Part shown: piece after piece, positions 43,803 to 56,183 of the stretch
Position numbering within the stretch: position 1 is the first letter of the stretch
How the letters are laid out: each line of letters starts with the position of its first letter
Source: Haematobia irritans
Taxonomy: Eukaryota > Arthropoda > Insecta > Diptera > Muscidae
NCBI RefSeq assembly: GCF_050003625.1
Contig: NC_134401.1
Location: forward strand, 94,342,852 to 94,406,851
Direction: 5' to 3'
Length of the DNA stretch: 64,000 nt
Program-made: the position numbers and the translations under genes
The notes under the pieces: generated by a model
What the model saw: the letters and a program-made list of their open reading frames with translations, nothing else
Databases searched by the model: none
Told to the model about the DNA's origin: nothing

Positions 43803-45127
43803 TGATACCACCTTAACTAAAAGTACCTGCTTAAGTTAACGTTTTCCAGGTCCGCCAGTAATCTACAGCTATATGCCCCTAAAATTCGCTTACGCTTTAC
43901 ACAAAATGCAGGACACTCATACAAGAGGTGTTTAATTGATTCCTTTTCCTCCGCATCATGACAGCTCATACAATAGTCATTATACTTCGCACCAATAGTT
44001 TTTGCAAATTTGCCTATCAGGCAGCGACCCGTTATAGCAGATATCAGAAGTGATATCTGAGAACACTAGCATATCAAGTGTGCGGTTCAAGTTTAAATGG
44101 GACCATATTTGCTTGGTGTCGTTACAACCCTTGCAATTCTCCCATCGAACATTGGCCATCATAACAGCCTTCTCACGCAGTAAGAGCTTGCAGGTGGCCA
44201 GAGGCATACCAACAGATTCTAGTTCCCCTGGAATATGTAAGGTAGTTCCTAGCCTTGTTCCCCGGTATGGTCCTATGGCCAGGCACTCATATTAGGTGAA
44301 TATTGTACTGCTCAGCCATTTCATTGAGAGATTTGCGGCAGTCTATGGCCGTTTTCGAGTTAAGGAACACAGAGTCCAAAGATTTTATTGCAGGTTGACT
44401 GTCTGAGTATATATTAATGCCAATATTTGTTGGAACATTACTTCTCAGCTAATTCACCACCTCTCTTATTGCCAATATTTCAGCCTGAAAAACACTACAG
44501 TGATTAGGTAATCTTTTCGCTATTCGAATTTTCAGATCTTTAGAATATACTCCGAACCCCACTTGTCCATCCAGTTTGGAGCCATCAGTGTATCTATATA
44601 TCTATATATCTTTTATTCTCCGGGGTCTGTGTACACCACGCCTCACTGTTGGGAATTAGAGTTTCAAACTTTTTGTCGAAAAGTGGTTTCGCCAGAGTGT
44701 AATCCACTACGTTAGGCACATCTGGCATAATTTTGAGGACAGAACTGTGACCGTAATTATTTTCCTACCACAGCGATAGCTCGCGCAACCGCACAGCCGT
44801 TGTTGCAGCTGACTGTTTCGCCAAAATGTCTAAAGGCAATAGATGCAGCATTACATTAAGGGAATCTGTTCCTGTCTTACTGTATGCGCCTGAAATACAC
44901 AAACACGCCATACGCTGAACTTTATCTAAACCTGTCGGTTGCTGAAGTGCCGGCCACCAGACGGCAACACCATATAGCATTATAGGTCTAACCACTGCCG
45001 TGTGTAGCGAATGCGCAATTTTCGGTTTTAGTCCCCACTTTTTTCCTATTGCCTTTTTGCACGAGTACAAAGCTACCTTGGCTTTTCTCTTCAGCTTCGT
45101 GTCCAGACTAACGCCAAGGTATGACAT
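43803..45127 (-). pseudogene. LINE fragment with RNase H domain (LOA/I-like), dead
   Basis: On the reverse strand the order is RT thumb (SYLGVSLDTKLKRKAKVALY, 45127 down), a connecting region, RNase H and a cysteine/histidine tail. The RNase H part shows YTDGSKLDGQVGFGVYS (first Asp), FQAEILAIREVVN (Glu) and IYSDSQPAIKSLDS (second Asp). The tail has YCMSCHDAEEKESIKHLLYE with CxxC...H spacing. At least two in-frame stops (after EVVN and before VPGH) kill it. Everything upstream of the thumb is lost. An RNase H domain is known for I, LOA and R1-related clades. The exact clade is inference. Confidence 0.85.
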
Positions 45128-45517
45128 TTTTTGCTATATTTATTCCATGTTCCGAGTTTTACTTGTCGTGGACCCTTTCTATAAAGTCGATATAAAAATG
45201 TGTAATAGTTTAAAATTCGAAATAATAGCGGTTTTATTTGTGTTTAAACACAAATTTTCCGTTAATTAGCATTAATGTAAACTTCTACAGCTCTCTATTG
45301 TGAATGCGATATGACATTTTTTGCTATATAATTTAATGCTACTTAGTTGGCGCCAAATTCTGTAGATCACTATTGTGAATGAAAACTAAAAAAGTTAAAA
45401 AAAGACACGTATTGTGAATAAATTATGTAGCACACTGGTGTAGCCGAAAAAAAAACTCATTTTTACCAAATCGGCGTGACATCTGCGTTTGTAATACAGT
45501 TTAGTTAAAATTTTCTA
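45128..45517. repeat. Decayed module array plus M3 scrap
   Basis: Continues the TATTGTGAATG modules on the far side of the LINE fragment (45285-45300, 45368-45385). Positions 45455-45515 (AAATCGGCGTGACATC, TTTAGTTAAAATTTTC) are a piece of M3. Confidence 0.5.
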
Positions 45518-46034
45518 CACTCAAAAAAAGTGGACTCTCTATTTCACTAAAGCCAATTTAACTTTATTTTCGTTCATGGAATTATTATGTTTGGAGAAAG
45601 TTTCCTTTACTCTAATAATTTTTTGTGTACGTTAGTTAAATTAATTAAAACCAAGGAAAAACATATACTCAAATGAAGCATAAAGATTAACTAAATTCGT
45701 GTCTTCCACAAAATAGTTCAGAATTTCTTTAAATTTGTAAATTTTACCAAAAATGCGTCCATCATGAACTTCGTATGTCACTAACGACATTCTTGCAATT
45801 TTGAACTCCAAGTTTTTCCTTCAAAGTACAAAATTTTCTTTAACTAGTGAAAAAACTTAGTTATGTCTAATAAATTTTCTTGAATTTGTTGAAAAATATT
45901 TACTTATTTTTACTACATCGGCGTGATGCCAACGTTTGTAATACTGTTTAGTTAAAAATTTCTACAAATATTAAAAATTTTCTAAAATTAACCGAAAGTT
46001 TTCTTCCTGGTGGGTTCACTGTTTTTTTTCAGTG
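45518..46034. mobile_element. Complete M3 MITE with TA flanks
   Basis: Starts CACTCAAAAAAAGTGGAC and ends GTTCACTGTTTTTTTTCAGT plus G. The ends are imperfect inverted repeats of the form CACTSAAAAAAAGTG. TA lies on both sides (45516-45517, 46035-46036). The 517-bp interior lacks coding. A TA duplication and this end structure would fit a Tc1/mariner-related MITE. The complete copy at 56184 has CG on both sides, so the target rule is uncertain. Confidence 0.7.
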
Positions 46035-46132
46035 TAAAGAGTAAATAACATTTTTCCTTCCTGGTGGGTTCACTGTTTTGAATGTGGATGTAAGTTTATA
46101 TTCTTTTTACGTTTGGAAGTCGATATTTATTT

Positions 46133-46365
46133 ACACTGAAAATTTCGTAGTTTAATTTAATTTTTTTTAGTGCAAAACAAATATTTGTTTGTAGTTCAAT
46201 TTTATTATTTTTTTCGAAATTTTCGACAGCCCAATGAAATTTTCCTTGTTTTCAGTATGTCTCAAACATTTTATGAACTAAACATGTTGATTAAAATTTA
46301 GTTCAATTTTCGCACGAGATAGTTCATTCTTCCTATAAAACAATTAACTTTTTTTCTGTGTATAA
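46133..46365. mobile_element. M4 MITE
   Basis: TACACTGAAAATTTCG at the left and TTTTTTTCTGTGTA at the right form a weak inverted pair. The interior shares TTTTATGAACTAAACATG and AGTTCATTCTTCCTATAAAA with 30240-30680. Confidence 0.5.
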
Positions 46366-47800
46366 AAGAAGAGAGAATACGACGTTTGTTAATTTTTTTT
46401 CGTTATAACTCTCATTAATAACATGTTTCAACGAAACTTTCCTACCCCATCCAGATTTGCTTCCTTCATCGAATGGAGAAAATATTCCGTTAGACAAAGC
46501 TTAGACAGGTATTTCAACATTCGTTAGAACGGAAGTTATATTGAAATCAGAGTATTTTCTATAATAAAATATAATTGTTTTTTTTTTCTAGACCTTTAAT
46601 CTTGAATTAATTTCAGAAAAGCACTCATATTCTAAAAAGCTGACCGGTTTCCTACAAATACTACAAGAGAAATAACAAAAATTTAATTTTACGATGTGAA
46701 TCAATTCATATTTTATTTTAAATTAAATTCCATCACAAAACGAAGATAATCAGTTGACTATATAAAATCAGTTAATGTTAAATATGCGTTCATAACACAT
46801 ATTTCACTTTAAATTAATCGTTTCACAGATAACTATTGGAAAAAACAAAAGCAAAAATTTTATTTAAAGTTTTGTTAACAATCGTGTGATTTTATCTGTC
46901 AAAAAATGTGCAAAAAACCCAAAACTACGTAAAAGAAATAAATTTAACTTTTCGAATATTTAAAAAAAAAAACGAAACTGCAAAACATTAAATTGGTATT
47001 TTTGTGTATTTTTTTTGTAAATAACTCGTTTTCGTATTTTGTTTATACACTACTGCCACATAATTATGATTTTGTTTTGTTATTATTTTATTTTTGTTAT
47101 TGTTATATTTGCTCTCCAAACGTGTTTGTCGTATTTTCTCGCCAAAACTATGCATATTTTTTTAAGAGTAAGTTTTTATTTATATTTGAGATTCTTTTAT
47201 ATCGGTTGTGGTAACTACAAAAGACTATGACATGGAGACCGCCATCGTCATCGTCATCATCACCATCACAACACAAACAAATCCATAATAGTTTTGACTC
47301 TTTTTTTGTTTGTTATGGATTTTGTATCGGATTGGTTTATTTCATATGGCATGATATCGTATGAGTGCGTGTAAAGTCACGCCATATACCAGATGTATAA
47401 TGAAGCGAGATCGCAGATTTTTTTCTTTTTACCCAAAGGGCGAATTATAAACAAAGTTTCGACAATGGGATGGATCACCAAGATCATTTGAAATTTGAAT
47501 CACTATTAAGGAAAATTTCATCAACATTGAAAATCACTGTATTTTAAAAAATAAATTTTCTCAATAACAAATTTTATATAAATTCCAGATATTTATTTAA
47601 ATAAAAAAAAATATTACTTTTATTTTAAATTACATAAAAAATAAATATAAATTACAGCTAAAACATCTAAAATTAAAATAAAATTAACATGAATACATGA
47701 ATTGAATAATTACTAATAAAATTTATTATTCAATTGAATAATAAATTTGGAATAAAATGAAACAAAAAACAAATTACACAATGTTGAGTTGATAATCAAA
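46366..47800. other. No gene recognised
   Basis: AT-rich. A short trinucleotide-like stretch (CATCGTCATCATCACCATCA) lies at about 47247-47268. Hydrophobic short frames at 46993-47230 are explained by T-rich sequence. Confidence 0.4.
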
Positions 47801-47802
47801 CT

Positions 47803-47990
47803 ACACTCAAAAAAAGTTTATGTTATTTGAAGTACAAGGTTTGCCCTTATAGGATATAAGGATTTTGGTATTGATTCCGAGCCACAAATATGGCTTCTTT
47901 AAAATAAGAAACCTTTTAAGGGACCTATCTAGCTTTAAATCTAGGATGAACAATGTTCAAATTACGATACAAATCTTATTTATCGAATAC
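47803..47990. repeat. M5 MITE-like repeat
   Basis: Starts ACACTCAAAAAAAGTTTATG and has ATTTTGGTATTGATTCCGAG, shared with 63094-63560 (63148-63167). Confidence 0.55.
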
Positions 47991-48044
47991 TTCAGTTTTT
48001 TTTTAATTCCAAAAAAAAACTTTAAACCAAATTTAAAAATTTAC

Positions 48045-50290
48045 TAAAGAAATAAAATTTTGACAAATTTCTATAAAAATAAAATTTTGCAAAATTTTCT
48101 ATAGAAATAAAATTTTGACAAAATTCTCTATATAACATACAAATAAAATTTTGAGAAAAAAATCTATAGAAATTAAATTTTTACAAAATTCTCTATAGAA
48201 ATAAAATTTAGACAAAATTTTCTATAGAAATAAAATTTTGACAAAATTTTCTATAGAAATAAAATTTTGACAAAATTATTTAAAGAAATAAATTTTGACA
48301 AAATTTTCTATAGAAATTAACAAACTTCTCTATAGAAATTAAATTTTGACAAACATTTCTATAGACATAAAATTTGGACAAAATTTTCTATAGAAATAAA
48401 ATTCTGACTAAATTTTCTATAGAAATAAAATTTTGATAAAATTTTCTATGGAAATAAAATTTTGACAAAATTCTCTATAGAAATAAAATTTTGACAAAAT
48501 TTTCTATGGAAATAAAATTTTGACAAAATTTTCTATAGAAATAAAATTTAGACAAAATTTTCAGTAGACATAAAATTTTGACAAAATTTTCTATAGAAAT
48601 AAAATGTTGACAAAATTTTCTATAGAAATAAAATTTTGACAAAATTTTCTGTAGAAATAAAATTTTGACAAAATTTTCTATAGTAATAAAATTTTGACAA
48701 AATTTTCTATAGAAATAAAATTTTGCCAAATTTTCTGTAGAAATGAAATTTTGACAAAATTTTCTATAGAAATAAAATGTTGACAAAATTTTCTTTATAG
48801 AAATGAACTGTTGAGAAAATTTTCTACAGAAATAAAATTTTGACAATTCATATTTCATTTTAAATTACATTCCATCGCATATAATAATTACGACTTAACT
48901 TTCTATAGAAATAAAATTTTGGCAAAATTTTCTATAGAAATAAAATTTTGGCAACAATTTCTATAGAAATAAAATTTTGACAAAATTTTCTATAGAAATA
49001 AAATGTTGACAAAATTTTCTATAGAAATAAAATTTTGACAACATTTTCTATAGAAATCAAATTTTGACAAAATTTTCTATAGAAATAAAATGTTGACAAA
49101 ATTTTCTTTATAGAAATAAACTTTTGACAAAATTTTCTACAGAAATAAAATTTTGACAATTCATATTTCATTTTAAATTACATTCCATCGCATATAATAA
49201 TTTCGACTTAACTTTCTATAGAAATAAAATTTTGGCAAAAATTTCTATAGAAATAAAATTTTGACAAAATTTTCTATAGAAATAAAATGTTTGACAAAAT
49301 TTTCTATAGAAATAAAATTTTGACAAAATTCTCTACAGAAATAAAATTTAGACAAAATTTTCTATAGGAATTCAATTTTGACAAAAATTTTCTATAGAAA
49401 TAAAATCTTGATAAAATGTTCTATGGAAATAAAATTTTTAAAAAATATTCTATAGAAATGAAATTTTGACAAAATTTTCTATATAAATAAACTTTTGACA
49501 AAATTTTCTGTAGAAATAAAATTTTGACAAAATTTTTAAAAAATTTTCTATAGAAATGAAATTTTGACAAAATTTTCTATAGAAATAAAATTTTGACAAA
49601 ATTTTCTGTAGAAATAAAATTTTGACAAAATTTTCTATAGAAATAAAATTTTGACAAAATTTTCTATAGAAATAAAATTTTGCCAAATTTTCTGCAGAAA
49701 TGAAATTTTGACAAAATTTTCTACAGAAATAAAATGTTGACAAAATATTCTTTATAGAAATGAACTTTTGACAAAATTTTCTACAGAAATAAAATTTTGA
49801 CAATTCATATTTCATTTTAAATTACATTTCATCGCATATAATAATTTCGACTTAACTTTCTATAGAAATAAAATTTTGACAAAATTTTCTATAGAAATAA
49901 AATTTTGACAACATTTTCTATAGAAATAAAGTTTTGGCAAAAATTTCTATAGAAATAAAATGTTGACAAATTTTTCTATAGAAATAAAATTTTGACAAAA
50001 TTTTGTATAGAAAAAAAAATTTGATAAAGTTTTCTATAGAAATAAAGTTTTGACAAAATTTTCTATAGAAATAAAAATTTGGCAAAATTTTCTATAGAAA
50101 TAAAATTTTGACAAAATTTTCTATAGAAATAAAATTTTGACAAAATTTTCTATAGAAATAAAATTTTGACAAAATTTTCTATAGAAATAAAATTTTGACA
50201 AAATTTTCTATAGAAATAAAATTTTTACAAAATTTTCTATAGAAATAAAATTGTGGGAAATTTTCTATAGAAATAAAATTTTGACAACAT
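48045..50290. repeat. Longest 29-bp minisatellite array, with higher-order structure
   Basis: About 75 units. Stretches such as 50095-50225 are exact 29-bp repeats. A non-repeat insert of about 60 bp (TTCATATTTCATTTTAAATT, CATCGCATATAATAATT) recurs at about 48845, 49158 and 49803, each time followed by CGACTTAACTTTCTATAG. The spacing of 313 and 645 bp points to a higher-order unit of roughly 315-320 bp. Confidence 0.95.
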
Positions 50291-52392
50291 TTAATTATAT
50301 TTATTTTTTCAGTTTAATGTAACTTAATTTAATTCACTTAAATTAATTGAAATTAAATTGTGTTATTTTATTAAATAATATTGAATATAGTTGAATTTAT
50401 ATTAACCCAAGTAATTTTTAATTGAAATTAACAAAAAAAACTAATTTTTGTGATTGATTTTTATTATGATTTAAACCCTAATGAAATAATTTTTTTTTGT
50501 GTAATTTATTGAATTCACTTAATTTAAGAAATTACATTAAAATAAAATAATATTAAATAAAGTAAATATAATAACTCTAGAATTAAATTTATTAAATTAA
50601 AAAAATAAATCTAAATCAAATAAGTTTAAAAAAATTAAAACTCTGTAAAAGACGATCTGTCCTTATATACAGTGGCTTCATGGAAACGAAGTTATACATC
50701 ATTAAGGGAAAAACATAAATGCCAATCATTTACTTTCGCTTTTGCATTAAAAATCTACATAAATATATATGCATGAATACATTCAAATACATAAATATAT
50801 ATTCACATACATATATGAATTGTTTACAATAGGTTCGAGGTTTTCATTTGTAAATATAAGCAAATTGGAATTCCATATGGCATTAATATATCTAGAACTA
50901 TTTATTTGTGGTTGTTACTATAAATAAAAAAAAAGTAAATCATAATCAATTTAACTCCTCTTTTGTACACATAATATATTTTTTTCTGATATAATTTTCT
51001 TTAATAATCTCATAAAAATTTTCTATTTTTTATTGATTTTTTTCTCGAATATAAAACATTATTATGTTTCAACGATATCATTTGATTTGTAATCTTATTT
51101 GTACAACTAAAATTTAAATAAGTGCCCAAAACATGGATTTGCACTACTTTTGGATGAAATCATATCAAATTGTTTTTTTTTGTTTTTTTTTTTACAGTGC
51201 ATATATAAATGTAATAACCAATGACATCGTTATTGAGAGACAAATATTCAATCTATACTAAATACTAGCACAGACTTGACAACAATCACCAAAAAGTAAA
51301 ATTTAACTTTCTGACGTCTATAAAGTGAATGTAGAACCCAAACCATTGACGTCGCCTCATATTGCGATACCTTAATTGCATAATATATTAAATCAACTTT
51401 AGATACTTTAAATGAATTTTCAAAAAACATTTCATGAATTACCGGTTGGATTAATCCAATCTCCAACAAAGAGACAATTAATTTTGAATTTAATTTAAAT
51501 TAAAGGTTAACTAATTTTGTAATACACACATTTTGGACTTAGAATACTATGCTTTCAGAAATTATTTTTGGCTCACTTCAATGACATGAACCAAAAATGG
51601 CACAAGACAAATTTCATACAAGCTAAGTAGACAATTTAACTAATTTCGAAATTCGCACAAAATACTTAATTGTTTTCTAAAAATTTTATTAAAATTTAAA
51701 ATTATATTCCTAAAGTTTCTAAAATGAGTAAATTTACTTAAGTTGCGTCTGCCTTGAACACAAGACATTTTAACAATTTTAACTCCAATATATTTATTAT
51801 ATTGAAAAATTCTTAAATATTCTTAAGTAATAGAAAAAAACATATTTTTATTATTTTTTAATAAATATTTTTTACTTACAATTTTACTTAATTTTAAAAT
51901 TTCACCAAAAAAATGTGTCCATATTAAGCTGCGATGAAATTGTTACAAATTGCTATATCATTTTTACAATAACTCCGTTTTTTTGTTTTTCAAAATACGA
52001 AATATTAGTTGTTATACCAAAGAAAAAAAAAATAATTTTATCTAACAAATATTCTTTAATTTGTCAAAAAATATTTACTTATTTTTATAATATTGATATT
52101 TTTAATATGGTTAAGTAAAACATTTCTAAAAATAACATATATTTCTTTTTCTAATGGTTTAATTTTTTTATTGAGTGTAATATGTCCATAAAATGTTTTT
52201 TTTTTTTTTTTTTTTTTATTTGGGAAGAAAATAAATAATAAGTGCAGGTGTAAAAAAACACATGCATATTTTCGCATGAGCAAACAATATAAAATAAACA
52301 TTCGATACAAAAATGAGAATATGTACTTGAAATTGAATATTATATTTTGATAAAATTTAGGTCAGAAATCGTGTATTTATACTCTGACCAAT
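50291..52392. other. AT-rich sequence, no gene
   Basis: Very AT-rich with AATTAAATT blocks at 50330-50640 and T-runs near 51175 and 52198-52217. Positions 51900-52130 resemble decayed M3. No coding recognised. Confidence 0.4.
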
Positions 52393-52400
52393 ATGCCAAT

Positions 52401-53378
52401 CAGCGTTGCCACAAATGAAATTATATTTTGAACCACAATTTTTGTAAAATTTTATTTTCCTAGAAAATTTTTGCAAAAATTTATTTCTATAGAAAATTTT
52501 GTTAAGAGTTTATTTCTATGGAAAATTTTGTCAAATCTTCATGTCTACGGAAAATTTTGTCAATATTTTTTTATATAGAAAATTTTGTCAAAAATTTAAT
52601 TTTTACAGAAAATTTTGAATAAAAAACCAATTTGATGAGAATGAACCAAAATCATCTAAATTCCATTTGGTCCGACAGACCATCGGACCAAATTTAAAAA
52701 TTAATAATTTTTTGGACCAATTCTATTTTTATTGAAAATTTTGTCAATATTTCATTTCTATAGGAAATTTTGTTAAAATTTTATTTCTATAGGAAATTTT
52801 GTCAAAATTTTATTTCTATAGAAAATTTTTTCAAAATTCGATTTCTATAGAAAATTTCTCGAAATTTTTTTTCTACAGAAAATTTTGTCAAAAATTTTAT
52901 TTGTATAAAATTTTTTTAAATAAATACCAATTTGATGAAAATGGACCAAAATCAAATAAATTCCATTTGGTCCGACCATAGATCCAAATTTCCGACAGGT
53001 CCGACAGACCATCGGACCAAATTTAAAAATTAATAATTTTTTGGACCAATTCTATTTTTATTGAAAATTTTGTCAATATTTCATTTCTATAGGAAATTAT
53101 GTTAAAATTTTATTTCTATAGGAAATGTTGTCAAAATTTTATTTCTATAGAAATTTTTTTCAAAATTCGATTTCTATAGAAAATTTCTCGAAATTTTTTT
53201 TCTACAGAAAATTTTGTCAAAAATTTTATTTGTATAAATTTTTTTTAAATAAATACCAATTTGATGAAAATGGACCAAAATCAAATAAATTCCATTTGGT
53301 CCGACCATAGGTCCAAATTTAAAAATTAATAATTTTTTGGGCCAATTTTGGTCCGATCGGACCAAAATGGCAACCCTG
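52401..53378. mobile_element. hAT-like element carrying 29-bp repeats, perfect TSD
   Basis: The ends are CAGCGTTGCCA (52401-52411) and TGGCAACCCTG (53368-53378), 11-bp inverted repeats with one mismatch. ATGCCAAT flanks both sides exactly (52393-52400 and 53379-53386). The interior consists of inverted-orientation 29-bp units and a GGACCAAATTT...TTTTTGGACCAA segment present twice. There is no transposase. TIR style and 8-bp TSD fit hAT. Confidence 0.9.
52674..53335. repeat. About 328-bp direct duplication inside the hAT-like element
   Basis: GACAGACCATCGGACCAAAT at 52674 recurs at 53002. The following 29-bp units, the AATACCAATTTGATGAAAAT block and CCATTTGGTCCGACCATAG recur in order with few differences. 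Confidence 0.9.
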
Positions 53379-53646
53379 ATGCCAATATATACCATTTGCT
53401 ATGACCAATATATTGTATATTACACCCAAGAATGGGGGCGGTGTCATGTACGCAAAACTTAATTTAATTTTGTCGTCTTATAAAATCCTTAGTGTAATTG
53501 CTTACTTCTTTGGCTCTAAATCTATACAAAAATAATTTTAGTAAAAATAAAATCTTTGAAACTGGATAACTTTTGTTCAGTGTAGGAAATGTATACTACA
53601 GATAACATGTATTTATAATATTTCTATATGAATGAAAAAGTTGACT

Positions 53647-54427
53647 CAGTGTTGCCAGATGATTTTTGATTCTTCCCCCAAATTGATCTACGCTTTTTTC
53701 ATAAAACCCTCAAAAAAATTTAAGAATGTAAAAAGTACAAAAAGAGGTCCCAAATTTCGTGAAAAACATCCTGTAGTGATACGCTTTAAAAATTAAATTT
53801 AACACAAATATATATACTGAAAGAAGAGTTTTCTTTTCTGAGAAACGAAATTTTAGACAAACTAAGTTTTCTGTTGATGCTAGGTTAGGTTAGGTGGCAG
53901 CCCGACGTATCAGGCTCACTTAGACTATTCAGTCCATTGTGATACCACATTGGTGAACTTCTTCATGTTAAGCTCAATGACAAGGGACCTCCTTTTTATA
54001 GCCGGATGCTAAAAAATTTTATATTGAAGAAAATAAAAAATAAAATTTGCTTTATAAGAAAAGAGAACTTAAATTTAAAAAGCAGGCTTACTCTTAAAAT
54101 GCTTTCAGCTGCTAAGTTAAATTACGATTGTTTTTAATTGTGTCAAATATTAAAAATGCCCTTTCAACAGAAGCGTTTAAAAAAGATAACGAATATAATG
54201 CTATTGAATACTTGCTTGTATTTAGGATCTTCTTGTTGACTTCCCGCATCTTTTTTCTCATAATTCAGCCAGAATTGTTCAGAATTTTCTTGAGAATTGC
54301 TCCACTTTGTAAGGTCTAAGATATTTGTTTACCCCTAAAAATCCCCATAAATAAATGTTACCCTTTAAAATCCCCCTAAAAGTGAAAAATCCTAAATTTG
54401 GGGGGGACCCCTAACCCGGCAACACTG
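53647..54427. mobile_element. Candidate hAT-like TIR element with a SINE inside
   Basis: CAGTGTTGCCAG at 53647 is matched by CCGGCAACACTG ending at 54427, an inverted repeat of about 12 bp with one mismatch. Flanks do not give a matching 8-bp duplication, so the pairing is less certain than for the neighbour. A reverse-strand SINE (53881-54005) lies inside. Confidence 0.5.
53881..54005 (-). mobile_element. SINE 3' part, inverted
   Basis: TAGGTTAGGTTAGGTGGCAG, then GTATCAGGCTCACTTAGAC, CACATTGGTGAACTTCTTCA and TTTTTATAGCCG. The tRNA head is missing. Confidence 0.8.
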
Positions 54428-54808
54428 GTATCAACACACAAATAGGGGTTTCTGGTTGAATGCACTTTGTTCCTTTAGTCGATTACAAAGCTTCCTTTGT
54501 TAACATAAAATTCATTAAAATATGTACTCAACAATAATAGTACAGGTATTAGTATCTATTATAGACAAACAAACAAACAAGCGTAACTACATTGGCAGTT
54601 CACGGTAGTTAAATGAATTAAAAAAGTATTTACTTATCATGCATATAGCGTTGATAAAATATTGCTTTATCTAGAAATTATTAGACTCTAGACCAAAGTT
54701 GAAGAATTTTCTTGAGACTTTTACATCATCCGGTTTACAATAAAAAAGACTCTCTTATAAAATGCTATTGGAACAAATAACAATTTCCATAGATTTGTAT
54801 CAACTTTT

Positions 54809-54846
54809 CTAGTGTAAGTATCTTATAATTAAGATACTTACACTAG
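54809..54846. repeat. Perfect 17-bp palindrome arms
   Basis: CTAGTGTAAGTATCTTA at 54809-54825 is exactly inverted at 54830-54846 across a TAAT spacer. A third partial copy of the arm (TTACACTAGATAAG) follows at 54852-54865. It would extrude as a cruciform or hairpin. No gene ends here, so it is not called a terminator. Confidence 0.9.
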
Positions 54847-54849
54847 ATT

Positions 54850-56183
54850 GATTACACTAGATAAGATTGACGTTAATGTTAATCATTGGATTAAGCCTAC
54901 CAACAAAAATAGATGTCCGAATAAATTATTTAGTATGTTACAATAAAAATTTCATGTTAAATCCCATTTAAGTTCACTGGCTTCTGCTAACTGCGTCATC
55001 TGTTAACTGCAATAACAGCATTTCTGTGATATATGCGTAACATTTAATAATAACTGAACTTTTATGGTATCTCTTTACTACGTCACACAATAACAATACG
55101 TGCACTCATGCCATTGTATGCATAACAGTATTTCAGGACAGAATAAATGAGAGGTGTGAACGTAATGTATTGTGTTTATCTACACTCGTGTGGGTCTCTC
55201 GCATCTACATAATCATACACATGCCAGTAAATTCGGTGCTTGTCAGTCAAGTTCAAAGCATTTTTTACATGCAATGAGACTTTTGTTATCGGAGATGACA
55301 AACAGGTGCATTCTTCCCACCCACTTTGGAAAAACAGAGCAACAAGCCGATACATATATAACGGGGGCATAGCAACATAATAACATTATTATAGAATTTG
55401 CAAAGTGCATTAATTATCTAGCAGTATGTGTGTTTACATAATGCTGCATTTAAATTGTATATATTAGGTGGGTTCGTACTATGATTTTCGTTAAATCAGC
55501 ATTGCATTGATATCAGACTAACATACAAATAATTTATGCTATTTTATTTTTAATTTAATTAATGTGGGGGAACATATCAATTTCGGTATAAATATTTAAT
55601 AAAAATATTCCAAGATTTATCTTGGTTCTTTGTGCGCAACACCATGCTAAAATGTCACTGATTCCATTACGAATAAAATGCAATAATTGCCTTTTCTTAA
55701 CATCGTCATTTCTTTTCTTTTTTTGTATATATATGCACATGCATATATCTTAATGAAGTCCAATAATACAGAAATAATATATAATAAAACAAATAATCAT
55801 GTGGCTGAGATGAGTATTTTTCCGTTTGTTTGTTGGTCAATTATTCCCATTGCCAAAAAACATTGTCTACTGTATTTGTTTTTATTTTTGTGTATCTTTC
55901 AAAGCATTTACCTTTACATTTGTAGGCTATATAATATAGGAGACTGAGGCTATTGTAGTCCCCCATATATCATTAAAAATATTCCTTCATCCGGTGTATT
56001 TGCTGATGTATGAAAATTCATCATGTTTAGCCTTGTGATCTAACATTGTTGTGAGGAACATGCAAATTTTATGGATGTTTTTCAATAATGTGTGGATTTG
56101 GCATTTTTAAATAAAAAGAACAATAAGGAAAAACAAATATTACTCATGCTGATTTGAAAAACTTGACCAAATATCCATCACCG
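54850..56183. other. No gene recognised
   Basis: Less repetitive than average, with short frames only. Positions 55150-55380 are slightly GC-richer, with frames on both strands of about 65 codons but no recognisable domain or splice structure. Confidence 0.4.

Noticed and set aside
46993..47230. Hydrophobic short frames that look like membrane proteins
   Set aside because: They arise from T-rich sequence (Phe, Leu, Tyr codons) and overlap each other in different frames. No start context or conservation argument.
48475..49815. Open frames of about 120 codons repeating FYFYRKFCQNF and ISIENFVKILF
   Set aside because: They are readings of the 29-bp unit. Because 29 is not a multiple of 3, the peptide repeats every 29 residues. 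The frame normally stops at the TAG of CTATAG and runs longer only where that reads CTACAG or CTGCAG. There is no start context, domain or conservation beyond the repeat.
54809..54846. Transcription terminator from the perfect palindrome
   Set aside because: No gene ends nearby and fly pol II genes do not use such hairpins.
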